In this document: piece by piece, positions 15,010 to 23,491 of the stretch
Layout of the letters: each line of letters starts with the position of its first letter
Position numbering within the stretch: the first letter of the stretch is position 1
Source: Acidobacteriota bacterium
Lineage (GTDB): Bacteria > Acidobacteriota > Vicinamibacteria > Vicinamibacterales > UBA2999
Assembly (NCBI GenBank): GCA_947482665.1
Contig: CANKJK010000013.1
Location: 1 to 64,000, forward strand
Length of the DNA stretch: 64,000 nucleotides
Reading direction: 5' to 3'
Translations under genes and position numbers: made by a program
Notes under the pieces: model-generated
Told to the model about the DNA's origin: nothing
Database searches by the model: none
The model's input: only the letters and a program-made list of their open reading frames with translations

Positions 15010-17193
15010 TCAGCCGGATACTGGCCGTTGCAGAAGCGCAAGACTCCGGCGATTCAGGCCGGCGAACTGCGCCAGCTGTTCTCGCGCGGTCTCGTCGAGG
15101 CCACCCCGCTCGAATGCCGACGTAAACAGAGGGTGAGCCACGACGCTATTTGCCACACGCCTGGCGTCGCACGCCGCCTCGATCGCCTCCGCGCAGAGGG
15201 CCCCGAGTTCATCCTCGAGAGCCTCCCGCCGAAAGGATTTCGCCGTCGCACTGGCATACACGGCGGCTTCGATGGCTTCGAGATTGCCCTCAAGGCCCCG
15301 CAGGTGGGAGGCGACGGCCTCGAGCCAGTCTGCGAGAGCGGCGCCCAGGTCTCCACGTCCCGGCACACTGGCATCCAGCACGACGCCGCGGTTCTCGCTT
15401 TGGTTCTTCACCAGCATGCCGTGGTTCTCGCCCTGGTTCTTCACGAGCATGCCGTGGTTGTTCCCTTGATTCTTGGCAAGGAAACCTCTGGAGCTTCCCT
15501 GATCCTTCACGATCAGGCCATGACCCTGGTCCTTGGCGACCGGGCCGTGGTTTTCGCCCTGGTTCTTCACCAGGAAGCCGCGGCTGTCCCCTTGGAACTT
15601 TGGGCCCAGCCCGAAGTTACCCCCGACTAGGACTTTGACCAGGGTGCGTTCCACAAGCCCGAGCGCACGCTCGATGCGGGCAAGGTCATTCACGACGGAC
15701 TTCCGAATACGCTGAACAGCCTGTGGCGCCGCCAGTCTGAGCGCCGGTCGGCCGAAGGGTGCGGTTTCGTCTGTCCCCCGATCGACCACATTGGATACCA
15801 GCCGCGAACGCGCAGCCTCGAGAACCCGCTCAAGCTGATTGAAGGCGGCATCGATCGCCGGAGCGTTGCGCAACGAGGTAGACGCAGGCGCCGGACGCAC
15901 GATGCCATCGACGACCACCTCTTCCGGCTCTTCCCGGAACAGCGTGTCATACACCAGATGAGGCCACGGCCTGACCTTTGCGCCGCTGTGCGGGTTCGTG
16001 ACACAGGGTTCAAAGATTTTCAGCTGCTCGTACTCGCGGCGTCCCTCGCCTTCGATTTCGAGCAAGAGCCTGAGCTGACGCTCAACCAGGAAGGGCGCAA
16101 ACACCCCTATCCCATTCACATTCTCCAGTTCGCGATGGCAACGAGACCAGACGACAAGGCTCTTCAGGTCCTTCGAGATACGGTCACACTCGGTGACCAC
16201 TTCCCGGAGCGCCTTCGTCAGGGTGCTATCAGGCTGTTCAAGAAGGGCGTCTGTGGCGTATTCCTTGAGAGCCGAGGCCAGCGCGGCCAGGTCGATAACG
16301 GGGCGCTCATCTCCTACGGGGTTGGTCAAGAACACATCCTGAAGCTCGCGGCAGGCCCGTGGTGAACGGCGCACCGGTTCCCCCTGTCTCACTACGACCT
16401 CAAGCGCCTTCGCGAGATTCGCGAGGTGTCCCTCAAAGCGCGACGCCTTGGCGACATTGATCAGAGACAGGGCCACCTTGTGCGTTGCAGGCTCAATGGA
16501 AAAGCGGTCTACGTAGCGATCGACGAAGTACCTTCCCATCTCCTGCGGATCCGTCGTCGGTCCGACTGCCGAGAGGATTTCCTGAAAAGGGAAGCCGGCG
16601 AGCGGCATGAACAGCTGCGAGGCGACCAGATACGTGGTGCAGTCCTTCAATTGGAATGCGCCCTCGACGTAGCCCATCGTGCAGGCGTTGGTCGCGAGCA
16701 CAGACACAGGTAGTTGGCTCTTCTTCAGCTGCTCGGCCAGTTCTGAGATGGTGAGCGCATCGCCATGGTCACGACCGAACCCCAGCCCATAGGAATGCCC
16801 CCAGAGGAGCAGGCACACGTGGATGTCTGCATCTCGGTTGGCCTTCTGCATGGCCTCGTGTTCCTTACGCGCGAATCCGAGGAACGCCCCGAACACCTCC
16901 GGGTCGCCCATATCGGCGCCTGTGGTACCAGCCGGAGACTTGACGAATTCCACGATCCGCGCGGAGGCACCATCGTCCAGTGACAGGCGATATCGCTGCG
17001 GAGAAGCCGGCCACCGCCGCTGCAGCTGCACGACCACCCTGGCGTGCGGACTAAGCCCTTGTTCCATCTCCAGGAGGTCGAGTGCAGCCACAGCATCGAG
17101 CTGCGTGGTATCGCCGGCTTGCATGTACGCCAGAATCAGCCACTTCTTCGTTTTCGCCACGTTCGTCAGCTCCATCTCCAGCGACTGGCCCAT
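15010..17193 (-). CDS. C11 (clostripain-like) cysteine peptidase with 11-residue repeats
   Basis: About 727 residues from the ATG at 17193; an ATG at 17235 is an alternative. The N-terminal 400 residues are a clan-CD C11 peptidase: KKWLILAYMQAGD, the catalytic His133 in LLLWGHSYGLG, and Cys171 in LATNACTMGYVEG. The middle is helical. Residues 529-603 are seven 11-residue repeats with consensus hydrophobic-L-V-K-N-Q-G-E-N-H-G, then an acidic helical tail. There is no signal peptide, so it is probably cytoplasmic. It heads the operon with the CHAT gene and is divergent from the sigma factor gene. C11 enzymes often self-process after Lys or Arg, and the repeats are rich in Lys and Arg. Confidence 0.85.
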   Translation of the reverse strand: MGQSLEMELTNVAKTKKWLILAYMQAGDTTQLDAVAALDLLEMEQGLSPHARVVVQLQRRWPASPQRYRLSLDDGASARIVEFVKSPAGTTGADMGDPEVFGAFLGFARKEHEAMQKANRDADIHVCLLLWGHSYGLGFGRDHGDALTISELAEQLKKSQLPVSVLATNACTMGYVEGAFQLKDCTTYLVASQLFMPLAGFPFQEILSAVGPTTDPQEMGRYFVDRYVDRFSIEPATHKVALSLINVAKASRFEGHLANLAKALEVVVRQGEPVRRSPRACRELQDVFLTNPVGDERPVIDLAALASALKEYATDALLEQPDSTLTKALREVVTECDRISKDLKSLVVWSRCHRELENVNGIGVFAPFLVERQLRLLLEIEGEGRREYEQLKIFEPCVTNPHSGAKVRPWPHLVYDTLFREEPEEVVVDGIVRPAPASTSLRNAPAIDAAFNQLERVLEAARSRLVSNVVDRGTDETAPFGRPALRLAAPQAVQRIRKSVVNDLARIERALGLVERTLVKVLVGGNFGLGPKFQGDSRGFLVKNQGENHGPVAKDQGHGLIVKDQGSSRGFLAKNQGNNHGMLVKNQGENHGMLVKNQSENRGVVLDASVPGRGDLGAALADWLEAVASHLRGLEGNLEAIEAAVYASATAKSFRREALEDELGALCAEAIEAACDARRVANSVVAHPLFTSAFERGGLDETAREQLAQFAGLNRRSLALLQRPVSG
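15385..15609 (-). repeat. seven tandem 33-bp units coding 11-residue repeats
   Basis: In-frame repeats inside the C11 peptidase gene. Units in coding order: LGPKFQGDSRG, FLVKNQGENHG, PVAKDQGHG (two residues short), LIVKDQGSSRG, FLAKNQGNNHG, MLVKNQGENHG, MLVKNQSENRG. Lys at position 4 and Gln at position 6 are invariant. The units are contiguous and imperfect at DNA level, so the pattern is conserved at protein level. Confidence 0.92.
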
Positions 17194-17235
17194 GACACCT
17201 GCGTCGTGCGTTCCAGATCGGCCACCCGGCCGCAC

Positions 17236-17378
17236 TATAGATCACAGGCTCGCCAGTTCCACTCCTCTCGACACTCAACGACGGCTCAGTGATGACCGAA
17301 CACGGTCCGGCCCTGTTCGATCCCGGCCGCAGCATCGTTCTTACCTCTGTCGGCCTTCCGCCGCCGCAGGAGACTCCC
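17236..17378. promoter_or_regulatory. divergent spacer between peptidase and sigma-factor operons
   Basis: This 143-base spacer separates the leftward C11-CHAT operon from the rightward sigma-kinase operon, so both promoters should lie here or just inside the gene ends. An imperfect inverted repeat (CGAACACGG, 5-base loop, CCCTGTTCG) lies at about 17297-17319. No standard -35/-10 pair is evident, which would fit use of an alternative sigma factor, possibly the one encoded next to it. Confidence 0.4.
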
Positions 17379-18059
17379 ATGCCCTACGCCGCCACGCTCC
17401 CAACCCCGGCTATCATGGGGCCCAGGCTCCAGCAGACCCGATTCCGCCTCGTGAACCAGCCCACGCCTCCTCCCTTGCCTCGGCCCGCCAACACCGCGGA
17501 GTCGACCTTTGCGTTGGTGCTGCGTGCACGTGGAGGCGACCAGGCCGCCGTCGAGGAAATCTGCACGCGCTACATCCCCAGGCTGAACCGCTGGGCGCGA
17601 GGCCGGTTGCCGGCCTGGGCACGAGGCGCTCTCGACACCCAGGACCTCGTGCAAGACACGCTGGTGCAGGTGGTGAAGCGGCTCGACCAGTTCGACCCGA
17701 AGCACGAAGGCGCGTTCCAGGCCTATGCCCGGCAGGCGTTGTTGAACCGCATCCGCGACGAGATCCGCCGGGCGCAGCGCAAGCCGGCTGGCGACGTGCT
17801 GGAGACGGCGCACCCCTCGCTGGAGCCGTCTCCGCTCGAGGAGGCGATCGGCCAGCAGGCTCTGGAACGCTACGAAGCGGCACTGCAGCGGCTGCGCCCG
17901 GAAGAGCGGGAAGCGATCGTGCTGCGCGTCGAGCTTCGCCAGTCGATGGCCGAGATTGCCGCGGCCATGGGCAAACCCAGCGCGGCCGCCGCGCACATGG
18001 CGGTGAGCCGGGCCCTGGTCCGCCTGGCCGAAGAGATGGCGCGTGGCCGAGAGGCCTGA
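17379..18059 (+). CDS. ECF-like RNA polymerase sigma factor
   Basis: 226 residues from the ATG at 17379, set by AGGAGA 6-11 bases upstream. Region 2 is ALVLRARGGDQAAVEEICTRY through LDTQDLVQDTLVQVVKRLDQF, and region 4 is RLRPEEREAIVLRVELRQSM plus the helix AEIAAAMGKPSAAAAHMAVSRA. The usual DAED motif of region 2.2 reads DTQD. In the kinase-linked ECF43 group (Vibrio EcfP/PknT), loss of acidic residues there is compensated by phosphorylation. The downstream kinase gene overlaps this one by 17 bases, so phospho-activation by that kinase is a natural inference. No anti-sigma factor gene is present. Confidence 0.85.
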   Translation: MPYAATLPTPAIMGPRLQQTRFRLVNQPTPPPLPRPANTAESTFALVLRARGGDQAAVEEICTRYIPRLNRWARGRLPAWARGALDTQDLVQDTLVQVVKRLDQFDPKHEGAFQAYARQALLNRIRDEIRRAQRKPAGDVLETAHPSLEPSPLEEAIGQQALERYEAALQRLRPEEREAIVLRVELRQSMAEIAAAMGKPSAAAAHMAVSRALVRLAEEMARGREA

Positions 18060-19854
18060 CGACTCCGTCCTCCAGACGGTGGCCGACTCCATCACCGATG
18101 GACGGCCCGTGGACTGGCCGGACGCGACGAGCCACACGCGCGAGGCGGTCGTGCTCGAGGAGCTGCGCCTCATCGATGGCATCGCCCGCTTCCATGAAGA
18201 GCAGGTGGCTGTGCCGCGAAGCGCCGCCCCTGTCGCTGCCGCCGGAGCGGCCGGTCAGCCGAGGCGCGCCGAGCCACTCGGCACCTGGTCCGGCTTTGAG
18301 CTTCGGGCGTCACTCGGCCACGGCTCGTTCGGCGACGTCTACCGGGCCTTCGACCCGAAACTGCAGCAAGAGTGCGCGGTCAAGCTCCTGCCCGGCGGAG
18401 GTGATGAGGCCGTGGCGCGCAGCCGCATCCTCGCCGAAGCACGGATGCTGGCCCGCGTGAAGCACGCCAATGTCGTCGCCATTCGTGGTGTGGACGACGC
18501 GGCGAATCCACCGGGACTTTGGATGGAGTTAGTGGAGGGCCGCACGCTGGACGAACTGGTCCGGTCACACGGCCCGTTCAGCGCGCGCGAAGCCGCGACC
18601 ATCGGGCTCGACGTCTGCCAGGCGCTCTCGGCCGTCCACAATGCGGGCCTGCTGCACGGGGACGTGAAGGCGCACAACATCATGCGCGAGGCTGGCGGCC
18701 GCATCGTGCTGATGGACTTCGGCGCCGGGCGCGACGCGACGGCCGCACCCACCGCAGACACGACCGGCACGCCGCTCTATCTGGCGCCTGAAGTCTTTGC
18801 GGGACAGCCGCGCACGCGCGCGGCTGATGTCTACAGCCTCGGCGTGCTGCTCTACTTCCTCGTGACGGGCGCCTATCCGATTGAAGCGGATTCACGAACC
18901 GGCGTCGTCCGGGCGCACGAGACGCCGCAGCCTATCCGCCTTCGCGACCGCCGGGCCGACCTGCCGGATGCGTTCGTCGCCTGCGTGGAGCGCGCGCTCA
19001 GCCTCGTGCCTGCCAACCGATTCCAGACGATCGGCGAGTTTGCCGCCGACCTTGCACAAGCAGCCGGTCTCGGTACGGCCCCCATCACGACCGCCCCGAA
19101 CACGGCAGCGCTTCCGAGCCGCTGGCCGATGATCATGCTGCTCGTCGTGGTCGGCATTGCCGTCCTTGTGGCAGGAGCCGGAGTGGTGTGGCGGGTGCAC
19201 CAGGAAACCGTGATCGCCACGAAGGCCGCAGACGCACGCAAAGCCGCCGGAGTCCCCGGCTCGGCACCCGCACCCGGTAGCTATCAGATTGAAGCGGCGC
19301 TCTTCAGGCGTCGCGCAGGCGGCGCCAGCGAACGGTTAGCCCCTGACGCGACTGTGGGCCCTGGCGACAGGCTGTTCCTCGAGGTCCGGACGTCCGTGCC
19401 CACCCACGTCTACGTGATCAACGAAGACGATCATGGAGAGTCCTACGTCCTCTTCCCGCTGCCCGGGCAATCGCTCGCGAATCCACTTTCGGCGGGCACG
19501 GTGCAGCGCCTTCCCGGTCGAGTGGGCGCCGAGGATACGGACTGGCAGGTGACGAGCGCGGGTGGGCGCGAGCACTTCCTGATCTTCGCGAGCCCCGAGC
19601 GGCTGGGCGCGTTGGAGACGATGCTGGCCGCGCTGCCGCGTCCAGAGGCAGGGCGCCCCGTGGGTGCGGCGCCCGTGGCGCCCGCGACCGCACAGCTCCT
19701 GCGCGGCATTGGCGGCCTTGCCGCGGCGCCACAGGAATCGGCCGCGCCTCAGGCATCTCGCCTGAGCGCACAGTTCGCGACGCCGCTCTCCGCGTTCGCT
19801 GAGACCGTCTCCGGCGTTTGGGTAAGACAGCTGACTGTTCAGAATCCTCGGTAG
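18043..19854 (+). CDS. transmembrane Ser/Thr protein kinase with DUF4384-like domain
   Basis: 603 residues from a GTG inside the end of the sigma gene. After an 85-residue N-terminal extension, the Hanks-type kinase domain spans about 83-345: glycine loop GHGSFG at 92-97, Lys114, Glu132, catalytic HGDVKAHN at 205-212 (Asp207), DFG at 225-227 and APE at 248-250, all present. One membrane helix lies at 361-383. The C-terminal domain (LFLEVRTSVPTHVYVINEDD, YVLFPLPGQSLANPL) resembles DUF4384 and would face the periplasm as a sensor. DUF4384 domains are also found fused to caspase-like peptidases. It probably senses envelope state and acts on the adjoining sigma factor. Confidence 0.88.
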   Translation: MAERPDDSVLQTVADSITDGRPVDWPDATSHTREAVVLEELRLIDGIARFHEEQVAVPRSAAPVAAAGAAGQPRRAEPLGTWSGFELRASLGHGSFGDVYRAFDPKLQQECAVKLLPGGGDEAVARSRILAEARMLARVKHANVVAIRGVDDAANPPGLWMELVEGRTLDELVRSHGPFSAREAATIGLDVCQALSAVHNAGLLHGDVKAHNIMREAGGRIVLMDFGAGRDATAAPTADTTGTPLYLAPEVFAGQPRTRAADVYSLGVLLYFLVTGAYPIEADSRTGVVRAHETPQPIRLRDRRADLPDAFVACVERALSLVPANRFQTIGEFAADLAQAAGLGTAPITTAPNTAALPSRWPMIMLLVVVGIAVLVAGAGVVWRVHQETVIATKAADARKAAGVPGSAPAPGSYQIEAALFRRRAGGASERLAPDATVGPGDRLFLEVRTSVPTHVYVINEDDHGESYVLFPLPGQSLANPLSAGTVQRLPGRVGAEDTDWQVTSAGGREHFLIFASPERLGALETMLAALPRPEAGRPVGAAPVAPATAQLLRGIGGLAAAPQESAAPQASRLSAQFATPLSAFAETVSGVWVRQLTVQNPR

Positions 19855-19915
19855 GACCGAGAGCGTCAGCCCGCACCCCAGGCGCATGCCTGGCCGCCAT
19901 TCACAGAGGAGACCC

Positions 19916-20191
19916 ATGGGCACACCAGTCACCGTAGACATCAGCGTCAAGGCGGAAATCGCAAAGCTGGAAATCGACGAAGCACCCGTCACACTCACGG
20001 ACGGGGAAGCCTCAGTGACGGTCCCCCCTGGCAAGCACGACATCACATGGGCCGTGCGGGGTGCAGCGGGCACGAAATACTCCATCGCGATCTCCGCACC
20101 CAAGGAAGCCGCATTCAGCCACACGGACACCTTTGATGAAGAGCAGTTTGATACGGGCGTGAAGACGTTCACCGTCAACGAGGCCGAGTAG
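19916..20191 (+). CDS. small acidic protein of unknown function
   Basis: 91 residues from the ATG at 19916, preceded by AGAGGAGA. No signal peptide or membrane helix. It looks all-beta, with alternating short strands (VTVDISVKAEIAKLEID, EASVTVPPGKHDITWAVR, TKYSIAISAPKEAAF), and ends in the acidic tail TFTVNEAE. It follows the kinase by 61 bases and abuts the next gene with no spacer. It could be a small binding partner in the locus, but I recognise no family. Confidence 0.7.
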   Translation: MGTPVTVDISVKAEIAKLEIDEAPVTLTDGEASVTVPPGKHDITWAVRGAAGTKYSIAISAPKEAAFSHTDTFDEEQFDTGVKTFTVNEAE

Positions 20192-21229
20192 ATGCGACGC
20201 ACACTGCTGCTCGTCACCTGCATGCTCACCACGTGTGCGCCTGCCTGGGCGCAAGCCCCGCTCAGCGCATCCGATCAATCGGAAACGTCCGCCGGCGTGG
20301 CCGCACGAATCACCGGCGCGGCTTCAAGCTCTGTAACGCAGGTCGCGCCTGTCTTCTCTCTGCAGGGCTCGACTGCCGATAAGACGGCCTCCGGCCAATT
20401 CGGGCTGCAGTTGCGGCTGGTCACGCTAACCATCGGTGCACAGGTCCCGCTTGGCGGTGACGCACAACGGGCCGACCTGGCTGACCTTGATGGCCTCAAG
20501 AGCAAGGCCACCGGAAAAGTTGGCGTAATGTGGCAGCACTGGAGAGCCGACCTTGCCTCCTACCGCACACAGCTCCTCAAAGCCTGCGGGACGATCACGC
20601 AGCGAGCCCCTGAGAGCCAGAGCGATGCGAGCTGTACCTACCTAGGTCTGAAGAACGACGCGACTGAGGAAGGGAGACGCCGATTCAGGGCGTTGCGCCG
20701 GAGTATTTCTCCAGGGATGGTCTACTTTGGCGGAGCGCAGGCCGCAATCTCACCGGAAGAGTTCACCTACATCAAGTCCGACGATCTCAGTGAGGGCAGC
20801 ATCCGGCACACCAGCTGGTCGTCGGGTGTATTTGGCGGTGTCTTGCTTCCCAACGCCACAATGCTTGCGCTCAGTTACCGTCGACAGGTGGCGTACCTGG
20901 CGAAGGACGAGGTCCAGTTATGCACCCCGATCGGTGCGCTGGCGGCCACCCAATGCTCCAGCCAGGTGCTGGGAGCACCGGGCGACCCCAGGAAATCGCA
21001 TCAGGCGGGCATTGAAGTCCGGAGGATCTTCAATCAACACTTCGCGCTGAGTCCCAAAGTCACACGGGACTGGACTCACCATACGACAGGAGCGGAGCTC
21101 CCCATCTACTTCTTCAACGATTCGGGCGGGGGGCTGAACGGCGGCATCTCGCTGGGCTACATTTTCGAGAGGAAATCGGTCACGGCAACCGCTTTTATTG
21201 GACAGGTTCTCGGCCTGATCACTCGATAG
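20192..21229 (+). CDS. secreted protein, probably an outer-membrane beta-barrel
   Basis: 345 residues. A signal peptide (MRRTLLLVTCMLTTCAPAWAQ) is followed by alternating amphipathic strands such as GQFGLQLRLVTLTIGAQVPLG, SSGVFGGVLLPNATMLALSYRR and a final GGISLGYIFERKSVTATAFIG strand pair. This is what a small outer-membrane barrel looks like, but the last residue is Arg rather than Phe. Four cysteines in the mature part could form disulfides. The start codon abuts the stop of the preceding small gene, placing it at the end of the sigma-kinase operon. No named family. Confidence 0.65.
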   Translation: MRRTLLLVTCMLTTCAPAWAQAPLSASDQSETSAGVAARITGAASSSVTQVAPVFSLQGSTADKTASGQFGLQLRLVTLTIGAQVPLGGDAQRADLADLDGLKSKATGKVGVMWQHWRADLASYRTQLLKACGTITQRAPESQSDASCTYLGLKNDATEEGRRRFRALRRSISPGMVYFGGAQAAISPEEFTYIKSDDLSEGSIRHTSWSSGVFGGVLLPNATMLALSYRRQVAYLAKDEVQLCTPIGALAATQCSSQVLGAPGDPRKSHQAGIEVRRIFNQHFALSPKVTRDWTHHTTGAELPIYFFNDSGGGLNGGISLGYIFERKSVTATAFIGQVLGLITR

Positions 21230-21361
21230 CACGATCAGTTCTCGGCGGAGTTCGCGGCTCACTGCTGGACCAGCGAACGGCCCCTCGATCATCTGGCGGT
21301 GCACAGCGCCGCAAGAGCACCCTGCGTGTTCGCTCATGCCTGGGGCGACGTTTCCTCAGGC

Positions 21362-22453
21362 ATGAGCGACTCCAGTCTCCTCACTCTCCACCACGAACTC
21401 TCCGCCGAGCGGGCCCAGACCCACCACGTCGCGCTCCTCTCGCCAGCCGCCCGTGCCCTCGCTATCGAGCGCGGCATTCTCGCGCTCTATCGCTGGTACA
21501 CCACGCATTCGCAGCAGGCCCGCAACTGGCATCCGGATACGTGCGTCGACTGGCGCACGCTGCGTCGCGACCACGCCGACGAGGTGCACACGATCGTGGA
21601 GGGGTTCTTTGCGGTCGAGCAGTACACCCCCGACTACGTGCTCCCGCTGCTCCGACTCATTCGACGGGCCTACGGTCGGGCGCAATGGCACATGCGCTGG
21701 GGGGCTGAGGAGGAGAAGCACGCGGATCTGTGGCGCAACACGGTGCTGTGCCTGGGGCGACGCTCGGAGGCGTGGATGGAGGCGCACGTTGCCACCCTCC
21801 GCGGCCGCGAGTGGCAGTTGCCGTGGGACTCGCCGCTGCACATGGTCTTCTACCAGGTCATTCAGGAGCGGGCGACGCAGGTCAGCTATCTGAATCTCGG
21901 TCTGGCAGCCAGCGGCCGTCTCTCACGGCTGGAGGGCGGCCAGGACTCCACGCTGGCCCGGGTGTGCCAGCTCATCACCACGGACGAAGCAGCGCATTAC
22001 TACTTCTTCACGGAGGTGGCCCGCCTCCTGCTCTACTACGACCCGGACGCTGCGGTGACGGCCTTTGCTGACGTGCTACGGCACTTCTCCATGCCGGCCC
22101 GGGATCTGGTGCCGGACTACGAGACCTTCGGGCGCGTGCTCCATGCCACGGGCGTGTTTGGCCGTGCTGTCCACTATCGTGACGTCGTGCAACCGGTTCT
22201 TTCGCAACTCTCGCTCCCCGCCGTACGGGCATTGGAGGAGGGTGTGCGCCGAGCGAGGGAGATTCCCGGCGACGACGGCGTCATCCGCACGTCGGCCTTT
22301 CTCGACGTGCTGGACCTCGATGCCGTGGAGTCCAAGGTGCGGACCCTGTTCGCCAGAACCGCCACGCACCTGAACGCCGCAGGGCTTGCCGAGACCTCAG
22401 ACACGTCATGGGAGCCCGCATGGAGCCGCAGGGTCGACACACCCCGCGCATGA
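21362..22453 (+). CDS. acyl-ACP-desaturase-like di-iron protein
   Basis: 363 residues from the ATG at 21362; an ATG at 21299 is possible. All six expected di-iron ligands can be placed: Glu80 (HTIVEGFF), Glu117 and His120 (EEEKHAD), Glu169 (VIQERATQ), Glu209 and His212 (TTDEAAHYYFF). Two ExxH motifs about 90 residues apart are the soluble plant-type and mycobacterial acyl-ACP desaturase pattern, with length as expected. It probably introduces a double bond or oxidises a carrier-bound acyl chain, but could be a related ferritin-like oxidase. The next gene is a methyltransferase, starting 37 bases after this stop. Confidence 0.72.
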   Translation: MSDSSLLTLHHELSAERAQTHHVALLSPAARALAIERGILALYRWYTTHSQQARNWHPDTCVDWRTLRRDHADEVHTIVEGFFAVEQYTPDYVLPLLRLIRRAYGRAQWHMRWGAEEEKHADLWRNTVLCLGRRSEAWMEAHVATLRGREWQLPWDSPLHMVFYQVIQERATQVSYLNLGLAASGRLSRLEGGQDSTLARVCQLITTDEAAHYYFFTEVARLLLYYDPDAAVTAFADVLRHFSMPARDLVPDYETFGRVLHATGVFGRAVHYRDVVQPVLSQLSLPAVRALEEGVRRAREIPGDDGVIRTSAFLDVLDLDAVESKVRTLFARTATHLNAAGLAETSDTSWEPAWSRRVDTPRA

Positions 22454-22490
22454 GGCGTTCGATTTCGGCAGCCCGCGCGTTGATCCGGGC

Positions 22491-23426
22491 ATGGACACTC
22501 TCCTGCTTGAAACCGAAACAGCCACCTGGATATCGGAGCTCTCGCGCATTGACGCCGGATTGCGCTCGGCGCAGCCATATGCCGCACTTAACGATCTGCT
22601 GCACCACTTGCGGGCGCTGAAGCGCACGTGCAGCGCGTCAGCATGGCTGACTGCAGTCGGGACACTCCGTGCGCACCCGCTGCATCAGGCGCTGCTCCAA
22701 TCCCCGCTCACGGGTCGCGCGTTTCGAAAGCCGCGCGGATATGCCGGCGACGCCGTGCTGCTGGATGTGATCTACGGCACAGGAGACCGGCCACAGGCGG
22801 AGACGAGCCTCGGCCTGGCCATCTACTCCTGCGAGTTTGAGTCGCACGCTAGCCGCAGCACCCGCGCGCGGAAGGCCCGCCTCGCCAGAGAGTTCGACCG
22901 CGCCGCTGCGCAACACGGCACGGCCTCGGTGCTTTCGCTGGCCTGCGGACACCTGCGGGAGATCGAATTGAGCGAGGCTGCCCAGCACAATCGCCTGCGG
23001 ATCACGGCGGTCGACCAGGACCCCGAGAGTGTCGCCGTCGTGGCGCGGGAACACGGGGCGTTGGGCGTCACCGCCCAACACGGCTCAGCGCTGGACGCCC
23101 TGAAGGGCCAGTTTACCGCAGGAAGCTTCCACCTCGTCTACGCGGCCGGACTCTACGACTACCTCGAACAGAAGCTGGCAACGGCGCTCACGGCCAGCCT
23201 CTTCCGGGCTGTCGCACCTGGCGGCTGCGTGTTGGTTGCGAACTTCACGCCGGACTTCCTGGACATTGCCTACCTGGAGGCCTGCCAGGACTGGCATCTG
23301 CTCTATCGGGACGAGGCGCAGATGCGCGAACTGCTGGCCGGGGTACCGGAGGATGAAGTCGCCGGCGTGGAGCAGTTCCGCGAACACGAAGGCGCCATTA
23401 CCTACCTCCGCATCACTCGTCGCTAG
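22491..23426 (+). CDS. class I methyltransferase of PhcB-like type
   Basis: 311 residues from the ATG at 22491. The N-terminal helical part ends in RKPRGYAGD (79-87), an element I associate with PhcB-type 3-hydroxy fatty-acid methyl-ester synthases. The SAM-binding core begins with SVLSLACGHLREIEL (146-160) and continues with ITAVDQDPESV, FHLVYAAGLYDYL and GGCVLVANFT. The C-terminus is EGAITYLRITRR. Placement after the desaturase-like gene suggests methylation of an acyl product, perhaps a diffusible signal as in Ralstonia. The family match is by motif memory, the substrate is inference. Confidence 0.65.
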   Translation: MDTLLLETETATWISELSRIDAGLRSAQPYAALNDLLHHLRALKRTCSASAWLTAVGTLRAHPLHQALLQSPLTGRAFRKPRGYAGDAVLLDVIYGTGDRPQAETSLGLAIYSCEFESHASRSTRARKARLAREFDRAAAQHGTASVLSLACGHLREIELSEAAQHNRLRITAVDQDPESVAVVAREHGALGVTAQHGSALDALKGQFTAGSFHLVYAAGLYDYLEQKLATALTASLFRAVAPGGCVLVANFTPDFLDIAYLEACQDWHLLYRDEAQMRELLAGVPEDEVAGVEQFREHEGAITYLRITRR

Positions 23427-23491
23427 CCGACAGATCCAGCAGCGAGTCCCGCCGCCACGCGTATGCGCGGCGGCGGTCGCCGAGTGCGCCT

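Noticed and set aside
15385-15609. CRISPR-like tandem array
   Set aside because: The 33-bp units abut with no spacers, stay in frame within a protein gene and are conserved at amino-acid level. No cas gene is nearby, so the CHAT protein is also not a CRISPR-linked Csx29.
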